DNA of 64,000 nucleotides from Anaerolineae bacterium (lineage in GTDB: Bacteria; Chloroflexota; Anaerolineae; Aggregatilineales; Phototrophicaceae): the NCBI GenBank assembly GCA_022843745.1, contig JALHNB010000012.1:110471-174470 (forward strand). The letters are read 5' to 3'. Both the position numbers and the translations under genes were made by a program. Positions 50,325-59,444 of the stretch are shown piece by piece; the first letter of the stretch is position 1; each line of letters opens with the position of its first letter. The notes under the pieces were generated by a model. The model had not been told where the DNA came from. It worked only from the letters and a program-made list of their open reading frames with translations, and did not search any database.

Positions 50325-52388
50325 TCACCGCCGCAGATAGAACCCGCTGCGGGCTTCTTCCAGGTAAATCTCAATTGGATTCAGGTCGTCTGTCAGCGGC
50401 CTACCCGTCGTTGGCATCTCTGGAAGGTCGAGATCGCTCATGGGAGTCTGTGAACCGATCAACAAAATATTGCCACCGCCAAAATAACGTGCGTCGTCAA
50501 ACGCCCCCGAAACCGAGGCCGCTATCGCGAAAAATGAGTTGGATTTTGGCCCGCTGGTGCTGCCGATGAAATTCATAATCATGCGGCCATCCGGTTTTAA
50601 CACCCGCGCCACAGCCTGGAAGAATTCGAGCGTCGTCAACTGCGCCGGGACAGAAGCTGGGCCGTCGAAAGCGTCGATCAGCACGTAATCGAAGATGCCG
50701 ATTTCGGCCTGCTCGACATATGCGCGGCCATCCTGAACGACGACATCACCCTGTAGCTTGCCGAAAAATTCGTCCGAAACTTCGACCACGACGGGATCAA
50801 TCTCAACTTCGGTGATGGTCGCGCCTCTGGCTTCGAGCGCACGTGCCATACTATGCCCTGCCCCGCCGATCACGAGGATATTCTTGCCAGTGGCATCCCC
50901 CACGAATTCGACCATATTGCGGGCATAACCGAAGCGCGGCTCTTTGGTGTTGATGTCCATTTCCGATTCGTAAGTCGGCCCCAGGTGAAAGCGCATGAAG
51001 GTCGAGTTATCGGTGTAGACGCGGATGGTCTGATAATAACCTTCGCGCTGAGTCAGCAGCGTCAGGTTATCGCCCTGCCATGTCCAATCCGGCTGTGGCA
51101 CAATAATCGCGATAATGAGCGCTAACCCGGCGACCAGACGCAGGCGATTCGGTGCAAAATACAGCGCGAAGATCGCCATCACGACAGCAAAAATTTTGAG
51201 CGAGGTCGAAAAGCCGACAATCGGGATGAAAAATAGTGCCGCCGCAATCGCACCGATTACCGCGCCAATCGTGCTGAGGGCGAAGACGCTGCCGACGATC
51301 TGCGCGATCTGCCCGCCCGTTTTGCCCTCCGCCAGCAGCGCGATGGCAAGCTGTGAATCCATGCCGAACAGCAGCGACGGCACAAAAAATGTGATGATTG
51401 CCATCAGAATCAGCGTATTCACGTCCATCGGCGAGAGCATGGTTGGCAGTTCCCAGGTCAGCCAGCTTGCCGCCAGCAGCAGCGCACCGTTGATAATCAG
51501 GATCGTCGGCAGCATTAATCGCGCGATTCGCACAGGAATCTGCCCGCCGATGAAGTAGCCAATTGATAGGCCGATCAGCGTCACCGAAATCATGATCGCC
51601 CACAGGATAGTCGTCGGGCCGAACATCGAGGCGAACATGCGCGGCGCGATAATTTCCGTCGCCAGGTTGATAAATCCGCTGAAAAAGACAAACAGCAGGA
51701 TGATTTGCGTTTTGCGTTCGCGCGTCACGATACCCGGCTCAGGTTTCGCCGAAACGCTCGCTTCAGCCGCCGTACTCCGCGCCGAGAGCGAAAAATAGAA
51801 CGCGAAAATAATCAACACCAGCGCGAAAATCCGCAGCGAGAGCGACAGGCCAATAAACGGGATCAGGTAGAAAGCCGCCACCAGCGCACCCGCGACACTG
51901 CCAATCGTGCCGAGTGCGTAGATCGTCCCTGCGATTTGCGACATTTGGCGCTGGGAACGATTTTCCGAAAGCAGCGTGATCGCCGTCGGTGAAGTCATGC
52001 CGAACAGCGCGGATGGGACGAAAAACGCCAGCATCGCCACGACAACGACTGCGCCAACGCCCAGATTTCCAACCTGCGCGGGTATCTGCCACACCGCCCA
52101 GCTAATCACCAGCAGATAGAGCGCGTTGCCCACCAGAACCAGTGGCAGCAGCCGTTTCGCGCGTGCCAAACCGAACTGCCCGCTGATGTAGTAGCCAACC
52201 GACAAGCCCACCAGCGTGACCGAAATCATCACTGCCCACACCAGCGTGGACGAGCCAAAGAACGACGAAAACATACGCGGCCCAATCACCTCCGTCGCGA
52301 GGTTGGCAAAACCGCTTGAAAAAACCAGGAGCAAAATGATGATGAGCCTGAGGGGGTTGGTTCGCGCGGTCTGGGTGGCAGCTTGCAT
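50325..52388 (-). CDS. Fused MFS-like membrane protein and spermidine synthase-like domain
   Basis: From ATG 52388 (AAGG seven bases upstream) the protein has 687 residues. The first 430 contain about twelve membrane segments built from two similar halves. The first half has LLVFSSGFANLATEVIGPRMF and ISVTLVGLSVGYYISGQ; the second has LFVFFSGFINLATEIIAPRMF and ISVTLIGLSIGYFIGGQ. The last 220 form a Rossmann-type methyltransferase-like domain with ILVIGGAGHSMARALEAR, VEIDPVVVEVSDEF and DGRAYVEQAEIG followed by DYVLIDAFDG, the spermidine synthase layout. Such fused proteins are widespread in Chloroflexota. It would make or sense a polyamine at the membrane. A longer frame to 52598 is rejected, as it covers repeat sequence. 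Confidence 0.88.
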   Translation of the reverse strand: MQAATQTARTNPLRLIIILLLVFSSGFANLATEVIGPRMFSSFFGSSTLVWAVMISVTLVGLSVGYYISGQFGLARAKRLLPLVLVGNALYLLVISWAVWQIPAQVGNLGVGAVVVVAMLAFFVPSALFGMTSPTAITLLSENRSQRQMSQIAGTIYALGTIGSVAGALVAAFYLIPFIGLSLSLRIFALVLIIFAFYFSLSARSTAAEASVSAKPEPGIVTRERKTQIILLFVFFSGFINLATEIIAPRMFASMFGPTTILWAIMISVTLIGLSIGYFIGGQIPVRIARLMLPTILIINGALLLAASWLTWELPTMLSPMDVNTLILMAIITFFVPSLLFGMDSQLAIALLAEGKTGGQIAQIVGSVFALSTIGAVIGAIAAALFFIPIVGFSTSLKIFAVVMAIFALYFAPNRLRLVAGLALIIAIIVPQPDWTWQGDNLTLLTQREGYYQTIRVYTDNSTFMRFHLGPTYESEMDINTKEPRFGYARNMVEFVGDATGKNILVIGGAGHSMARALEARGATITEVEIDPVVVEVSDEFFGKLQGDVVVQDGRAYVEQAEIGIFDYVLIDAFDGPASVPAQLTTLEFFQAVARVLKPDGRMIMNFIGSTSGPKSNSFFAIAASVSGAFDDARYFGGGNILLIGSQTPMSDLDLPEMPTTGRPLTDDLNPIEIYLEEARSGFYLRR

Positions 52389-52712
52389 GGTATAACCTTC
52401 TGGATGTTCAAATAATCGAAATATCACGTTTGTAGGGCGTATCGCGATGTATGTCCACATGATAGCGTGGTTACATATGCTGCGATCAACTTTTCGCTCT
52501 GGCGGTAATCCAGAGTCCTGATGACCCTCTTGCTCCCCTCTCTGCTTGCGGAGAGGGGTTGGGGGTGAGGTTGCTCTACAAGCGCATAATTCTATCATGC
52601 GTCACCTAAACAGCCACGTCTAACTAAACTTTCACAATATCAAAACGAAGTTTGCCGGATAATGCCACTATAATGATTCTTGATTGGCTGGTTTAGATGG
52701 ATATGCGCAATA
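52389..52712. other. Divergent intergenic region with a repeat copy
   Basis: This gap holds the promoters of the leftward MFS-spermidine synthase gene and the rightward metalloprotease gene. A perfect TATAAT at 52669-52674 is a likely -10 for the protease. A nearly perfect CCCTCTC/GAGAGGGGTTGGGG repeat lies at 52531-52575 (CTCCCCTCTCTGCTTGCGGAGAGGGGTTGGGG in outline). Confidence 0.55.
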
Positions 52713-54689
52713 TTGAAGAAACACCGTTTGACTCTGATATTCGGCCTGCTCTCCCTGGCGAGTTTTATACTGTGGGGAATCAGCGCCATGCCGAGAATCG
52801 CACGGGCGGTGGATTATGTGGCGCAGTCCGGCAGCCAGCGCCTCGTCCTCAATGGCGTTCTGAATATCATGCGCGGCGATGCTCCGCCAGATTCTAACCT
52901 GCCGCATCAGGATTTTGTGCTTTTGCAGCATGACAGCGGCAGAATCACCGAATTACAAATTGATATGTCAGCAGCGATGGCACTGCGCGGCAAACGGGTC
53001 GAAATTTCCGGCGTGGCTTCAACGATGATTACCGGGGCGTTACAGGGGATCGCGTCTGAAGCGCTGTATGTCGAGTCGATCCACGAAATCACGCTTGCGG
53101 GAGCATCGTCGCTGGAAGGCGCACAGGATGTCACCGGATCGCGCCCCTGGGTGACGATCCTCTGCCGATTTGCCGATTCAGCGCATATCACGCCGCATCC
53201 ACCAGAATGGTATCAAGGGCTTTTCACCAATTCATGGCGCGGCATTGACCATTACTGGCGGCAAATGTCGTATGATGTCGCCAATATTGCCGACCCGAAT
53301 CTGCCAGATTACAACATCAAGGGCTGGTATAACCTGCCTTTCGCGAAATCCTACTACATGACCAACGTGAGTACCCCCAATTGGGGTCGAATCATGAACG
53401 ACTGTACGGCGGCAGCAAATGCGGAAGTTTATTTCCCGGATTACACCGGAATCAACCTCATGCTGAATGCTGAAATCGGCTGTTGCGCCTGGGGCGGTGG
53501 CTGGTTTATGAACCTCGATGGTCAGGGTAAAAATTACAGTGCGACCTGGATGCCAGCCTGGAACGGCCTCCTGAGCGTTATGACCCATGAGATGGGACAT
53601 GGTTTTGGCCTGCCGCATTCCTCCGGTTCATACGGTCAGGTTTATGACTCCCAGTGGGATGTGATGAGCAGCAGCGGAGGTGTTTGCAATCAATCTCACG
53701 CGGAATATGACGCGGAATATGGCTGCCCTGGTGTCGGTACAATCGCCTATCATCTGGATATGCTGGGCTGGATTCCCATTAATCGAAAAATGGTCGTTGG
53801 CCCCGGTTCACAAACCATCCTGACGCTCGAACGTTTGCGAAAACCCCTGTCTACCACCAATTATCTGATGGCGCAGATTCCGGTTAGCGGCTCTCCCACC
53901 ACGTTTTACACCGTCGAGGCTCGGAAATCGGGCAGTGCTGAAAATTATGATCTGCTGATTCCAGGCGATGCTGTGGTCATTCATAAAGTCGTTCCCTCGC
54001 GCTCAGAACCCGCGAATGTGGTTGACGGTTCCAATAACGGAAATACCAATGACGATGGCGCGATGTGGATACCCGGCGAAACGTTTAGCGATACGACAAA
54101 CGGGATACGGGTCAGCGTACTCACGTCGAGCGCATCGAGCTATCAAGTATTTATCAGTAATGGACGTGTCAACCTGAACACGCCTGCAAACGGCATCGTC
54201 ATTGATTACACGCCCGTTTTTGGCTGGAATCTGATGAGCGGCTCAACATCTGACCAGATTCAGATCGCCACGAACCCGGCATTTAGCGGTGTGATAACTT
54301 CCGAAAATGTGACAGGTGGAAACTACAACCCTGCCCGTATGAGCGATGGTGTTTATTATTGGCGTGTGCGGGCAATGACAGGCAGCGCGGCGGGAGAGTG
54401 GAGCGTGACACGCAGCTTTACGATCCTGACTCCTGCGCCTGCCCCGATGTACTTTACGCAGGAAACGCCCACGCTGACCTGGGGACGCATCACCTGGGCG
54501 GCAGGCTACGAAATCCAGATTGACGATAATGCCGATCTATCCAGCCCGTTCGTCAGCGAACCGCTTGACGAGAATACGCTGGAATTTACGACTTCGGTGC
54601 TGCCCAACGGCAAATACTACTGGCGTGTGCGGGCGCTGCCGGACGGCGCATGGAGTGCTGCACAGCGTTTTGAAGTCGGAACACCGTAG
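52713..54689 (+). CDS. Secreted metzincin-like zinc metalloprotease with two C-terminal beta domains
   Basis: I start at TTG 52713, which gives a tidy signal sequence (MKKHRLTLIFGLLSLASFILW); a TTG at 52680 is possible. The product has 658 residues. The zinc motif is HEMGHGFGLPH (His 292, Glu 293, His 296, His 302), the extended form of metzincins, and the Met-turn is probably WDVMSSS some 25 residues later. An N-terminal domain (about 30-150) may act as a prodomain. After the catalytic part, two Fn3-like units follow (YYWRVRAMTGSAAGEWS near 550, then YYWRVRALPDGAWSAAQ at the end). It cleaves proteins outside the membrane and probably binds glycans or protein through the tail. Confidence 0.85.
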   Translation: MKKHRLTLIFGLLSLASFILWGISAMPRIARAVDYVAQSGSQRLVLNGVLNIMRGDAPPDSNLPHQDFVLLQHDSGRITELQIDMSAAMALRGKRVEISGVASTMITGALQGIASEALYVESIHEITLAGASSLEGAQDVTGSRPWVTILCRFADSAHITPHPPEWYQGLFTNSWRGIDHYWRQMSYDVANIADPNLPDYNIKGWYNLPFAKSYYMTNVSTPNWGRIMNDCTAAANAEVYFPDYTGINLMLNAEIGCCAWGGGWFMNLDGQGKNYSATWMPAWNGLLSVMTHEMGHGFGLPHSSGSYGQVYDSQWDVMSSSGGVCNQSHAEYDAEYGCPGVGTIAYHLDMLGWIPINRKMVVGPGSQTILTLERLRKPLSTTNYLMAQIPVSGSPTTFYTVEARKSGSAENYDLLIPGDAVVIHKVVPSRSEPANVVDGSNNGNTNDDGAMWIPGETFSDTTNGIRVSVLTSSASSYQVFISNGRVNLNTPANGIVIDYTPVFGWNLMSGSTSDQIQIATNPAFSGVITSENVTGGNYNPARMSDGVYYWRVRAMTGSAAGEWSVTRSFTILTPAPAPMYFTQETPTLTWGRITWAAGYEIQIDDNADLSSPFVSEPLDENTLEFTTSVLPNGKYYWRVRALPDGAWSAAQRFEVGTP

Positions 54690-54879
54690 TCACAACTCTG
54701 GATTTGCAGGGGGAAAATGTACGGCGCTCCTGCCTTCATGAGAAGCACGTTAATCCCCACGATTTTATTCTTCACAATCTTTGTATCGTGCATTCATCTT
54801 TGGCTCATTGACTAGACTTATAACTAACCCTGTTGATCTCAATCAAGCATAAATTGTGGAATATAGGGGGAGTTTATCG

Positions 54880-55845
54880 ATGTCCAATCGAGAGGTCGTC
54901 GCTGAAAATCTTGTCAAACGGTACGGAGATTTTTATGCGGTCAATAATGTTTCATTTCACATCAAATCGGGCGAAATTTTCGGCTTTTTGGGGCCGAACG
55001 GCGCTGGGAAAAGCACGACCGTTGCCATGTTAACCACGTTGGGGCTGCCCACCGAAGGACGCGCCACAGTCGGCGGTTATGATGTTGTTACGGAGGCCGC
55101 ATATGTGCGCCGCATTGCTGGGGTCGCGCTCCAGGAAATCGGCATCGATCCGCTGATGAAATCACTCGAACTGTTGACGATCCAGGGGCGGCTATTTGGT
55201 CAAAGTCGCAAAGAAGCGCGGGCGCGTGCTGAGGAACTTCTCTCCCTGGTGAAGCTGTCGGAATTCACAGATCGACTGGTCGGCAAATACAGCGGCGGAA
55301 TGCGACGACGACTTGATCTGGCGATGGCACTCGTCCATGAACCGGCGATTTTATTTCTCGATGAGCCAACCACTGGACTCGACCCTGCCAGCCGCCGTGA
55401 CATCTGGCATGAAGTCCGCCGCCTCAATCGCGATCATGGCATGACGATTTTCCTGACCACGCAGTATCTCGAAGAAGCTGATGAACTGGCAGACCGCATC
55501 GCGATTATCGACGGTGGCAAAATCGCCGCTGAGGGGTCACCTGCCGATCTGAAATCCGGTATTGGGAGTGAATCCATTAACCTGACTTTCACGGATTCAG
55601 AAATGGTCAACCGTGCTGCCAGTGAATTGAGTGCGATGGTAGATCGCTTACAGGCTGACCGTCAAGTGCTGCGCCTGTACCTGACTAACGCCGCTGCCGC
55701 TATTCCTGCCGTCGTGACGCGCTTGCAGCAGGCAGGCATCCAACCCGCCTCTCTGACGCTGACACAGCCCACACTGGACGATGTATTTTTGAAAGTCACC
55801 GGTCAGCGCTTCCAATCTGAATCCGAACAAGCAGAAGTCGCTTAA
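54880..55845 (+). CDS. ABC transporter ATPase (DrrA-like)
   Basis: AGGGGGAG lies seven bases before ATG 54880, giving 321 residues. Walker A is GPNGAGKST at 38-46, the signature is YSGGMRRRLDLA near 140, Walker B is ILFLDEPTTGLDP near 160, and the H-loop is TTQYLEEADELADR. The last 90 residues form the C-terminal domain typical of DrrA-type ATPases, ending in TLDDVFLKVTG. With the permease 13 bases downstream it forms a two-gene exporter of drugs, lipids or glycolipids. A longer frame from 54856 lacks a ribosome site. Confidence 0.95.
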   Translation: MSNREVVAENLVKRYGDFYAVNNVSFHIKSGEIFGFLGPNGAGKSTTVAMLTTLGLPTEGRATVGGYDVVTEAAYVRRIAGVALQEIGIDPLMKSLELLTIQGRLFGQSRKEARARAEELLSLVKLSEFTDRLVGKYSGGMRRRLDLAMALVHEPAILFLDEPTTGLDPASRRDIWHEVRRLNRDHGMTIFLTTQYLEEADELADRIAIIDGGKIAAEGSPADLKSGIGSESINLTFTDSEMVNRAASELSAMVDRLQADRQVLRLYLTNAAAAIPAVVTRLQQAGIQPASLTLTQPTLDDVFLKVTGQRFQSESEQAEVA

Positions 55846-55858
55846 AAGAGGCAAAATT

Positions 55859-56692
55859 ATGAGTGTATATACTGAATCCATTGGCAGCATTCAAAAGCTC
55901 GACGAGCGCGCCAAAACCATGCCCTTCATTCTCCAGGTTATAATGATGACCTGGCGCAGCCTGCTTACCATCTTTCGTACGCCCGCTGCTGTTATCCCGA
56001 GCCTGATTATTAGCGTCTTTTTCCTGCTGGTTTACGATTCTTCGTTAAGCCGGGCTTCGACCTTTTTGCCAGGATTGGGCGATAACAGCTATCTGGGCTT
56101 CATCCTCCCCGTTGCAATCGTCAGTGCGGCTCTGGGTGGCGCGGGCGTTGCAGGACAGAGTATCGTGCGCGATATTGAAAGTGGCTATTTCGATAAGCTG
56201 CTGCTGACGCCTGTCAGCCGAGGTGCTTTACTGCTGGGTACGATTATCTCCGGCGCGCTGATTCTGGTTATTCAAACCTCAGCCGTCATGATCGTCGCTG
56301 TGTTGATGGGCCTGCAATCTTCTACTGGCATTCTGGGCATTCTGGGCGTGGTGTTGTTAGCGCTGCTGCTAGGGACAGGTTTTGCCGGGTTCACCGTTGG
56401 CGTAGCACTGCGTACCGGCAACGCAGCCGCTACACAGGGCGCGTCGTTCCTGTTCTTCCCCCTCACCTTCTTGACAGCGACTTTCGTCCCTGTCAGCCTT
56501 TTGAGTGGCTGGATCGCGACAGCGGCTATTTATAATCCGATCACGTACATTTTAGAGGCCATGCGTGCCATGCTTAACACGGGATGGGATGCCGAGATCA
56601 TGTTGCGTGGGTTGTTGTCATGCGTCGGGCTGGGCGTGGCGATGTTCATCTTCGCACTGATCAGCCTGCGCACCCGCACACGTCTGAAATAG
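55859..56692 (+). CDS. ABC-2 type permease (DrrB-like)
   Basis: The 277-residue protein has six membrane segments, for example AAVIPSLIISVFFLLVYD, LGFILPVAIVSAALGGAGV, LLGTIISGALILVIQTSAVMIV and LGVALRTGNAAATQ-type loop regions before the last helices. The DIESGYFDKLLLTPVSRGAL segment, with the conserved Glu-Ser-Gly, is the cytoplasmic coupling helix that contacts the ATPase. It works with the ATPase gene 13 bases upstream. A clean terminator follows its stop, so the two genes form a closed transcription unit. Confidence 0.93.
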   Translation: MSVYTESIGSIQKLDERAKTMPFILQVIMMTWRSLLTIFRTPAAVIPSLIISVFFLLVYDSSLSRASTFLPGLGDNSYLGFILPVAIVSAALGGAGVAGQSIVRDIESGYFDKLLLTPVSRGALLLGTIISGALILVIQTSAVMIVAVLMGLQSSTGILGILGVVLLALLLGTGFAGFTVGVALRTGNAAATQGASFLFFPLTFLTATFVPVSLLSGWIATAAIYNPITYILEAMRAMLNTGWDAEIMLRGLLSCVGLGVAMFIFALISLRTRTRLK

Positions 56693-56720
56693 CGGAGCTG
56701 GACGAATGAGTTTCGTAAAG

Positions 56721-56743
56721 GCGACTCTGTGAGTCGCTTTTTT
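56721..56743 (+). terminator. Rho-independent terminator of the DrrAB-like operon
   Basis: GCGACTC (56721-56727) pairs exactly with GAGTCGC (56731-56737) around a 3-base loop, followed by six T residues. It lies 29 bases after the permease stop. Confidence 0.88.
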
Positions 56744-56916
56744 ATTTGCTATGTATTAAGTATATTGATAGAACACCAGATTAATTTATGTAAATGTGAA
56801 TTTTCATTTGTTATTAATGACTGTCTAGCCAAACGCTAAGATGCGTCCTTTACGATATTCATGTGCTGATTAAACGCACACTTTATCGGAAATTCAATCA
56901 AAAAGAGGTTCTAAGA

Positions 56917-57969
56917 ATGCGTAAATTTGTTGTTTTACTGTTAGCTGCTGTGTTGATGTTGGGTGCTGTCCCGGCTTTCGCACAGGATGCCCCTGGCACG
57001 ATTGCTGACATCGTGGTCGCCTCTGCCAGCGCCGAGACACCGGAATTCGCCACGCTCCTGGCGGCTGTACAAGCGGCTGACCCCGCAATTCTGGAAGCAC
57101 TGTCGAACCCGGAAGCTTCACTGACCGTTTTCGCACCGACAGATGCTGCTTTTGCCGCGCTGGGTGAAGAAACTATCGCTGCTGTGCTGGCTGACCAGGC
57201 GCTGCTGACGAATATTCTGTTGTTCCATGTTCTGGACGGCGCAGTCATGTCATCGGACGTGGTCGCTGGCCTGGAAGCCAACGACAATATGCTTCAGGTT
57301 CCCAGCCTCCAGGGACAATATATTGACATCGCTGCCGGTGATATGGGCGCGATCACCGTAAATGGCGCGACTCTGAACCTGGAAATGGTCGATATTGCCG
57401 CCAGCAATGGCGTGATCCACGTCATCGACGCGGTAATTATGCCGGAAACCCGCACCATCGCTGAAATCGTCACCGAGATGGCTGGCGCGGAAACCCCCGA
57501 ATTCAGCACCCTTCTGGCTGCTGTCGCTGCTGCTGATCCGGCGGTTCTGGAAACACTCTCCAACCCCGAAGCAGAACTGACCGTTTTCGCACCGACAGAT
57601 GCTGCTTTTGCCGCGCTGGGTGAGGAAACTATCACCGCTGTGTTGGCTGACCAGGCCATGCTGACCAGCATTCTGCTTTATCATGTCATCCCTGCCAAAG
57701 TGTACTCAGGCGATATTGTGGCCGCACTGACCCCGGTGGAAGGCGACATGGAAGCGACACCCGAAGTTGAAATGATGCCGACGTGGTTGGTCAGTATGGG
57801 TGAAGGCACGCTTGAAGTCGCGACTGCTCAGGGCGCTACAGCAACCATCAGCGTCACCGAAGACGGCGTGTTCATCAATGACGCTCAGATCGTCATGACT
57901 GATGTTGACGCGGCGAACGGCGTGGTCCACGTCATCGACGCAGTGATTATGCCGCCCACCGAGGGCTAG
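56917..57969 (+). CDS. Exported protein with two FAS1 (fasciclin) domains
   Basis: From ATG 56917 (GAGG eight bases upstream) the protein has 350 residues: a signal peptide (RKFVVLLLAAVLMLGAVPAFA) and two FAS1 units at about 25-160 and 175-345. Each has the family blocks TLLAAVQAADP / TLLAAVAAADP, LTVFAPTDAAFAAL and GVIHVIDAVIMP / GVVHVIDAVIMP. FAS1 domains bind proteins or glycans at the cell surface. A 48-base block is identical in both copies (57120-57167 and 57576-57623), which shows that the repeats have been made alike recently. The second unit carries an insert near 295 (LTPVEGDMEATPEVEMMP). There is no membrane anchor. Confidence 0.93.
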   Translation: MRKFVVLLLAAVLMLGAVPAFAQDAPGTIADIVVASASAETPEFATLLAAVQAADPAILEALSNPEASLTVFAPTDAAFAALGEETIAAVLADQALLTNILLFHVLDGAVMSSDVVAGLEANDNMLQVPSLQGQYIDIAAGDMGAITVNGATLNLEMVDIAASNGVIHVIDAVIMPETRTIAEIVTEMAGAETPEFSTLLAAVAAADPAVLETLSNPEAELTVFAPTDAAFAALGEETITAVLADQAMLTSILLYHVIPAKVYSGDIVAALTPVEGDMEATPEVEMMPTWLVSMGEGTLEVATAQGATATISVTEDGVFINDAQIVMTDVDAANGVVHVIDAVIMPPTEG

Positions 57970-57978
57970 AAGACGGCT

Positions 57979-58048
57979 TGTAGGGGCGCAGCACGCTGCG
58001 CCTTTACTTGTAATCATAAGTTGTAGGGGCAGGTCTCAGACCTGCCCT
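57979..58048. repeat. Two tandem TAGGGGC-type palindromes
   Basis: TAGGGGCGCAGCACGCTGCGCC (stem GGCGCAGC 57985-57992 and GCTGCGCC 57995-58002) is followed 20 bases later by TAGGGGCAGGTCTCAGACC with its mirror ending at 58047 (stem 58027-58036 and 58038-58047). Both arms are perfect. They lie after the FAS1 gene and may help end its message. Confidence 0.8.
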
Positions 58049-58137
58049 TTCTCATTTGTCCCCTACTGCTCTTACCCCTTTCAAGGGTGGTTTTTTTGTT
58101 TTTAGCATCGTTTCCTCACTCCAAAAGCCTCTGTTTT

Positions 58138-58191
58138 GTTCCCTCTCTCGCTTGCGGATGACCAGAGGGAGGGCCGGGGGTGAGGTTGTAT
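58138..58191. repeat. Dispersed CCCTCTCC-type intergenic repeat
   Basis: TTCCCTCTCTCGCTTGCGGA, then CCAGAGGGAGGGCCGGGGG and TGAGGTT. It sits directly after the stop codon of the leftward MalG-like gene and shares the TCGCTTGCGGA core with the copy at 52531. Confidence 0.6.
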
Positions 58192-58197
58192 AGAAAC

Positions 58198-59433
58198 CTA
58201 CCCCTTCACCGCTGATGATGTGACACCCTCGATAAAGTAGCGCTGCGCCAGAATAAAGACGATGATCGGCGGGATGATGGCAATCGCCGCGCCCGTTAGC
58301 ACAAGATTCGGCTTATCGGCGGCGATATTGCTCAGGCGGATCATCGACAGCGTGAGGACGTGATTCGGCTCATTGCCCTCCCCGATAATCAGCAGCGGCC
58401 ACAAAAAGCTGTTCCAGGCGTACAGAAACGAGAAAATCCCCAGCGTGGCGATAGCAGGTGTACTCAGCGGCACGAACATCCCCCACAGGATGCGGAATCG
58501 GCTGCAACCATCGAGCAAGGCTGCTTCCTCAATTTCTTTCGGAATCGTCATGAAAAACTGACGCAGCAGGAATGTCCCATAGGCCGTAAAAATCCAGGGA
58601 ACGATCAGCGAGACGATGTGATTCTGCCAGCCGATAGAAACCATCAGGCGATACATCGGGATAATCAGTACCACGAACGGGATCATGATCGAGCCGAGAT
58701 AAGCGACGAAAATCGTGTTGCGCCCCCGGAACTCGATCCGCGAAAACGCATAGCCGCCGAAAATCGACGTGACCAACTGTCCGGCGGTAACGCCCAGCGT
58801 CACGATAATCGTATTTACCAGCGAACGATCCAGATTGAGGCCAAAAACGGCGCTGTAATTTTCGGTCTGGAAATCGACCACTTCGCGCTGTTCGGCTGTC
58901 CGTGCATTGGCGTACTGCGTATACGATGGATCATTCGGATCGACAAATTGATCGAGTGAGCCTTGATAGGCCTTCAACAGCGTCAGATTTTCGCCGCGAT
59001 AGGTCACATTAAATTCTTCAAATTCCTCTGTCGAGCCATCCGCTTTGGTCAAACTGAGGGTGTTTCCGGTGGGATTTGCATCGTCAAGCGGAATCTGCAC
59101 CAGAATTTCGCTGTCGCGCGGCGTTTCGGCGTTAATCAGATCGGAAGTCGTAAAGAAACCAAATCGCGCTTTTTCCCCGGTCAGTACCAGACCGCGTTCC
59201 TGCCCATCGATTGTGAATTGATACAGCGGTGCAGGCGCGCCGTTATAGTCGATCTCAACCGGGCTGTACGGCAGCAGACGCGGCGGATAATGAAACACGT
59301 CGCTGGAAGTTTTGAGCGATGTGGACAGCATATAGATAAACGGGAACAGCATCAGCAGCGCGAAGGCCGTCAGCAGGAAATAGATCAGCAGCCGAATGAG
59401 GTGATCGCGAAGAGTCAATTTTTTAGGTGTCAT
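58198..59433 (-). CDS. MalG-like sugar ABC permease with a large extracytoplasmic insertion
   Basis: From ATG 59433, with GGGGAG upstream, the protein has 411 residues, about 130 more than a normal MalG. TM1 is near 12-36 (LIRLLIYFLLTAFALLMLF). Residues 56-198 form a soluble domain (YQFTIDGQERGLVLTGE, GFFTTSDLINAE, NVTYRGENLTLL) before the next membrane helix (SLVNTIIVTLGVTAG). The permease core then follows with the EAA motif EIEEAALLDGCSRFRILWGMFVP, which contacts the ATPase. It imports a sugar with its partner 59445-61118 and a binding protein. It is the last gene of the operon, 12 bases after the MalF-like gene. Confidence 0.92.
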   Translation of the reverse strand: MTPKKLTLRDHLIRLLIYFLLTAFALLMLFPFIYMLSTSLKTSSDVFHYPPRLLPYSPVEIDYNGAPAPLYQFTIDGQERGLVLTGEKARFGFFTTSDLINAETPRDSEILVQIPLDDANPTGNTLSLTKADGSTEEFEEFNVTYRGENLTLLKAYQGSLDQFVDPNDPSYTQYANARTAEQREVVDFQTENYSAVFGLNLDRSLVNTIIVTLGVTAGQLVTSIFGGYAFSRIEFRGRNTIFVAYLGSIMIPFVVLIIPMYRLMVSIGWQNHIVSLIVPWIFTAYGTFLLRQFFMTIPKEIEEAALLDGCSRFRILWGMFVPLSTPAIATLGIFSFLYAWNSFLWPLLIIGEGNEPNHVLTLSMIRLSNIAADKPNLVLTGAAIAIIPPIIVFILAQRYFIEGVTSSAVKG

Positions 59434-59444
59434 GATTTCTCCCC

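Noticed and set aside
52389..52598. N-terminal extension of the MFS-spermidine synthase protein
   Set aside because: The open frame from 52598 is repeat-derived sequence with no hydrophobic or family content; the ATG at 52388 has its own ribosome site.
54809..54837. Promoter upstream of the DrrA-like gene (TTGACT at 54809-54814)
   Set aside because: The -35 hexamer is good, but the -10 position at 17 bases reads TGTTGA, too weak to call.
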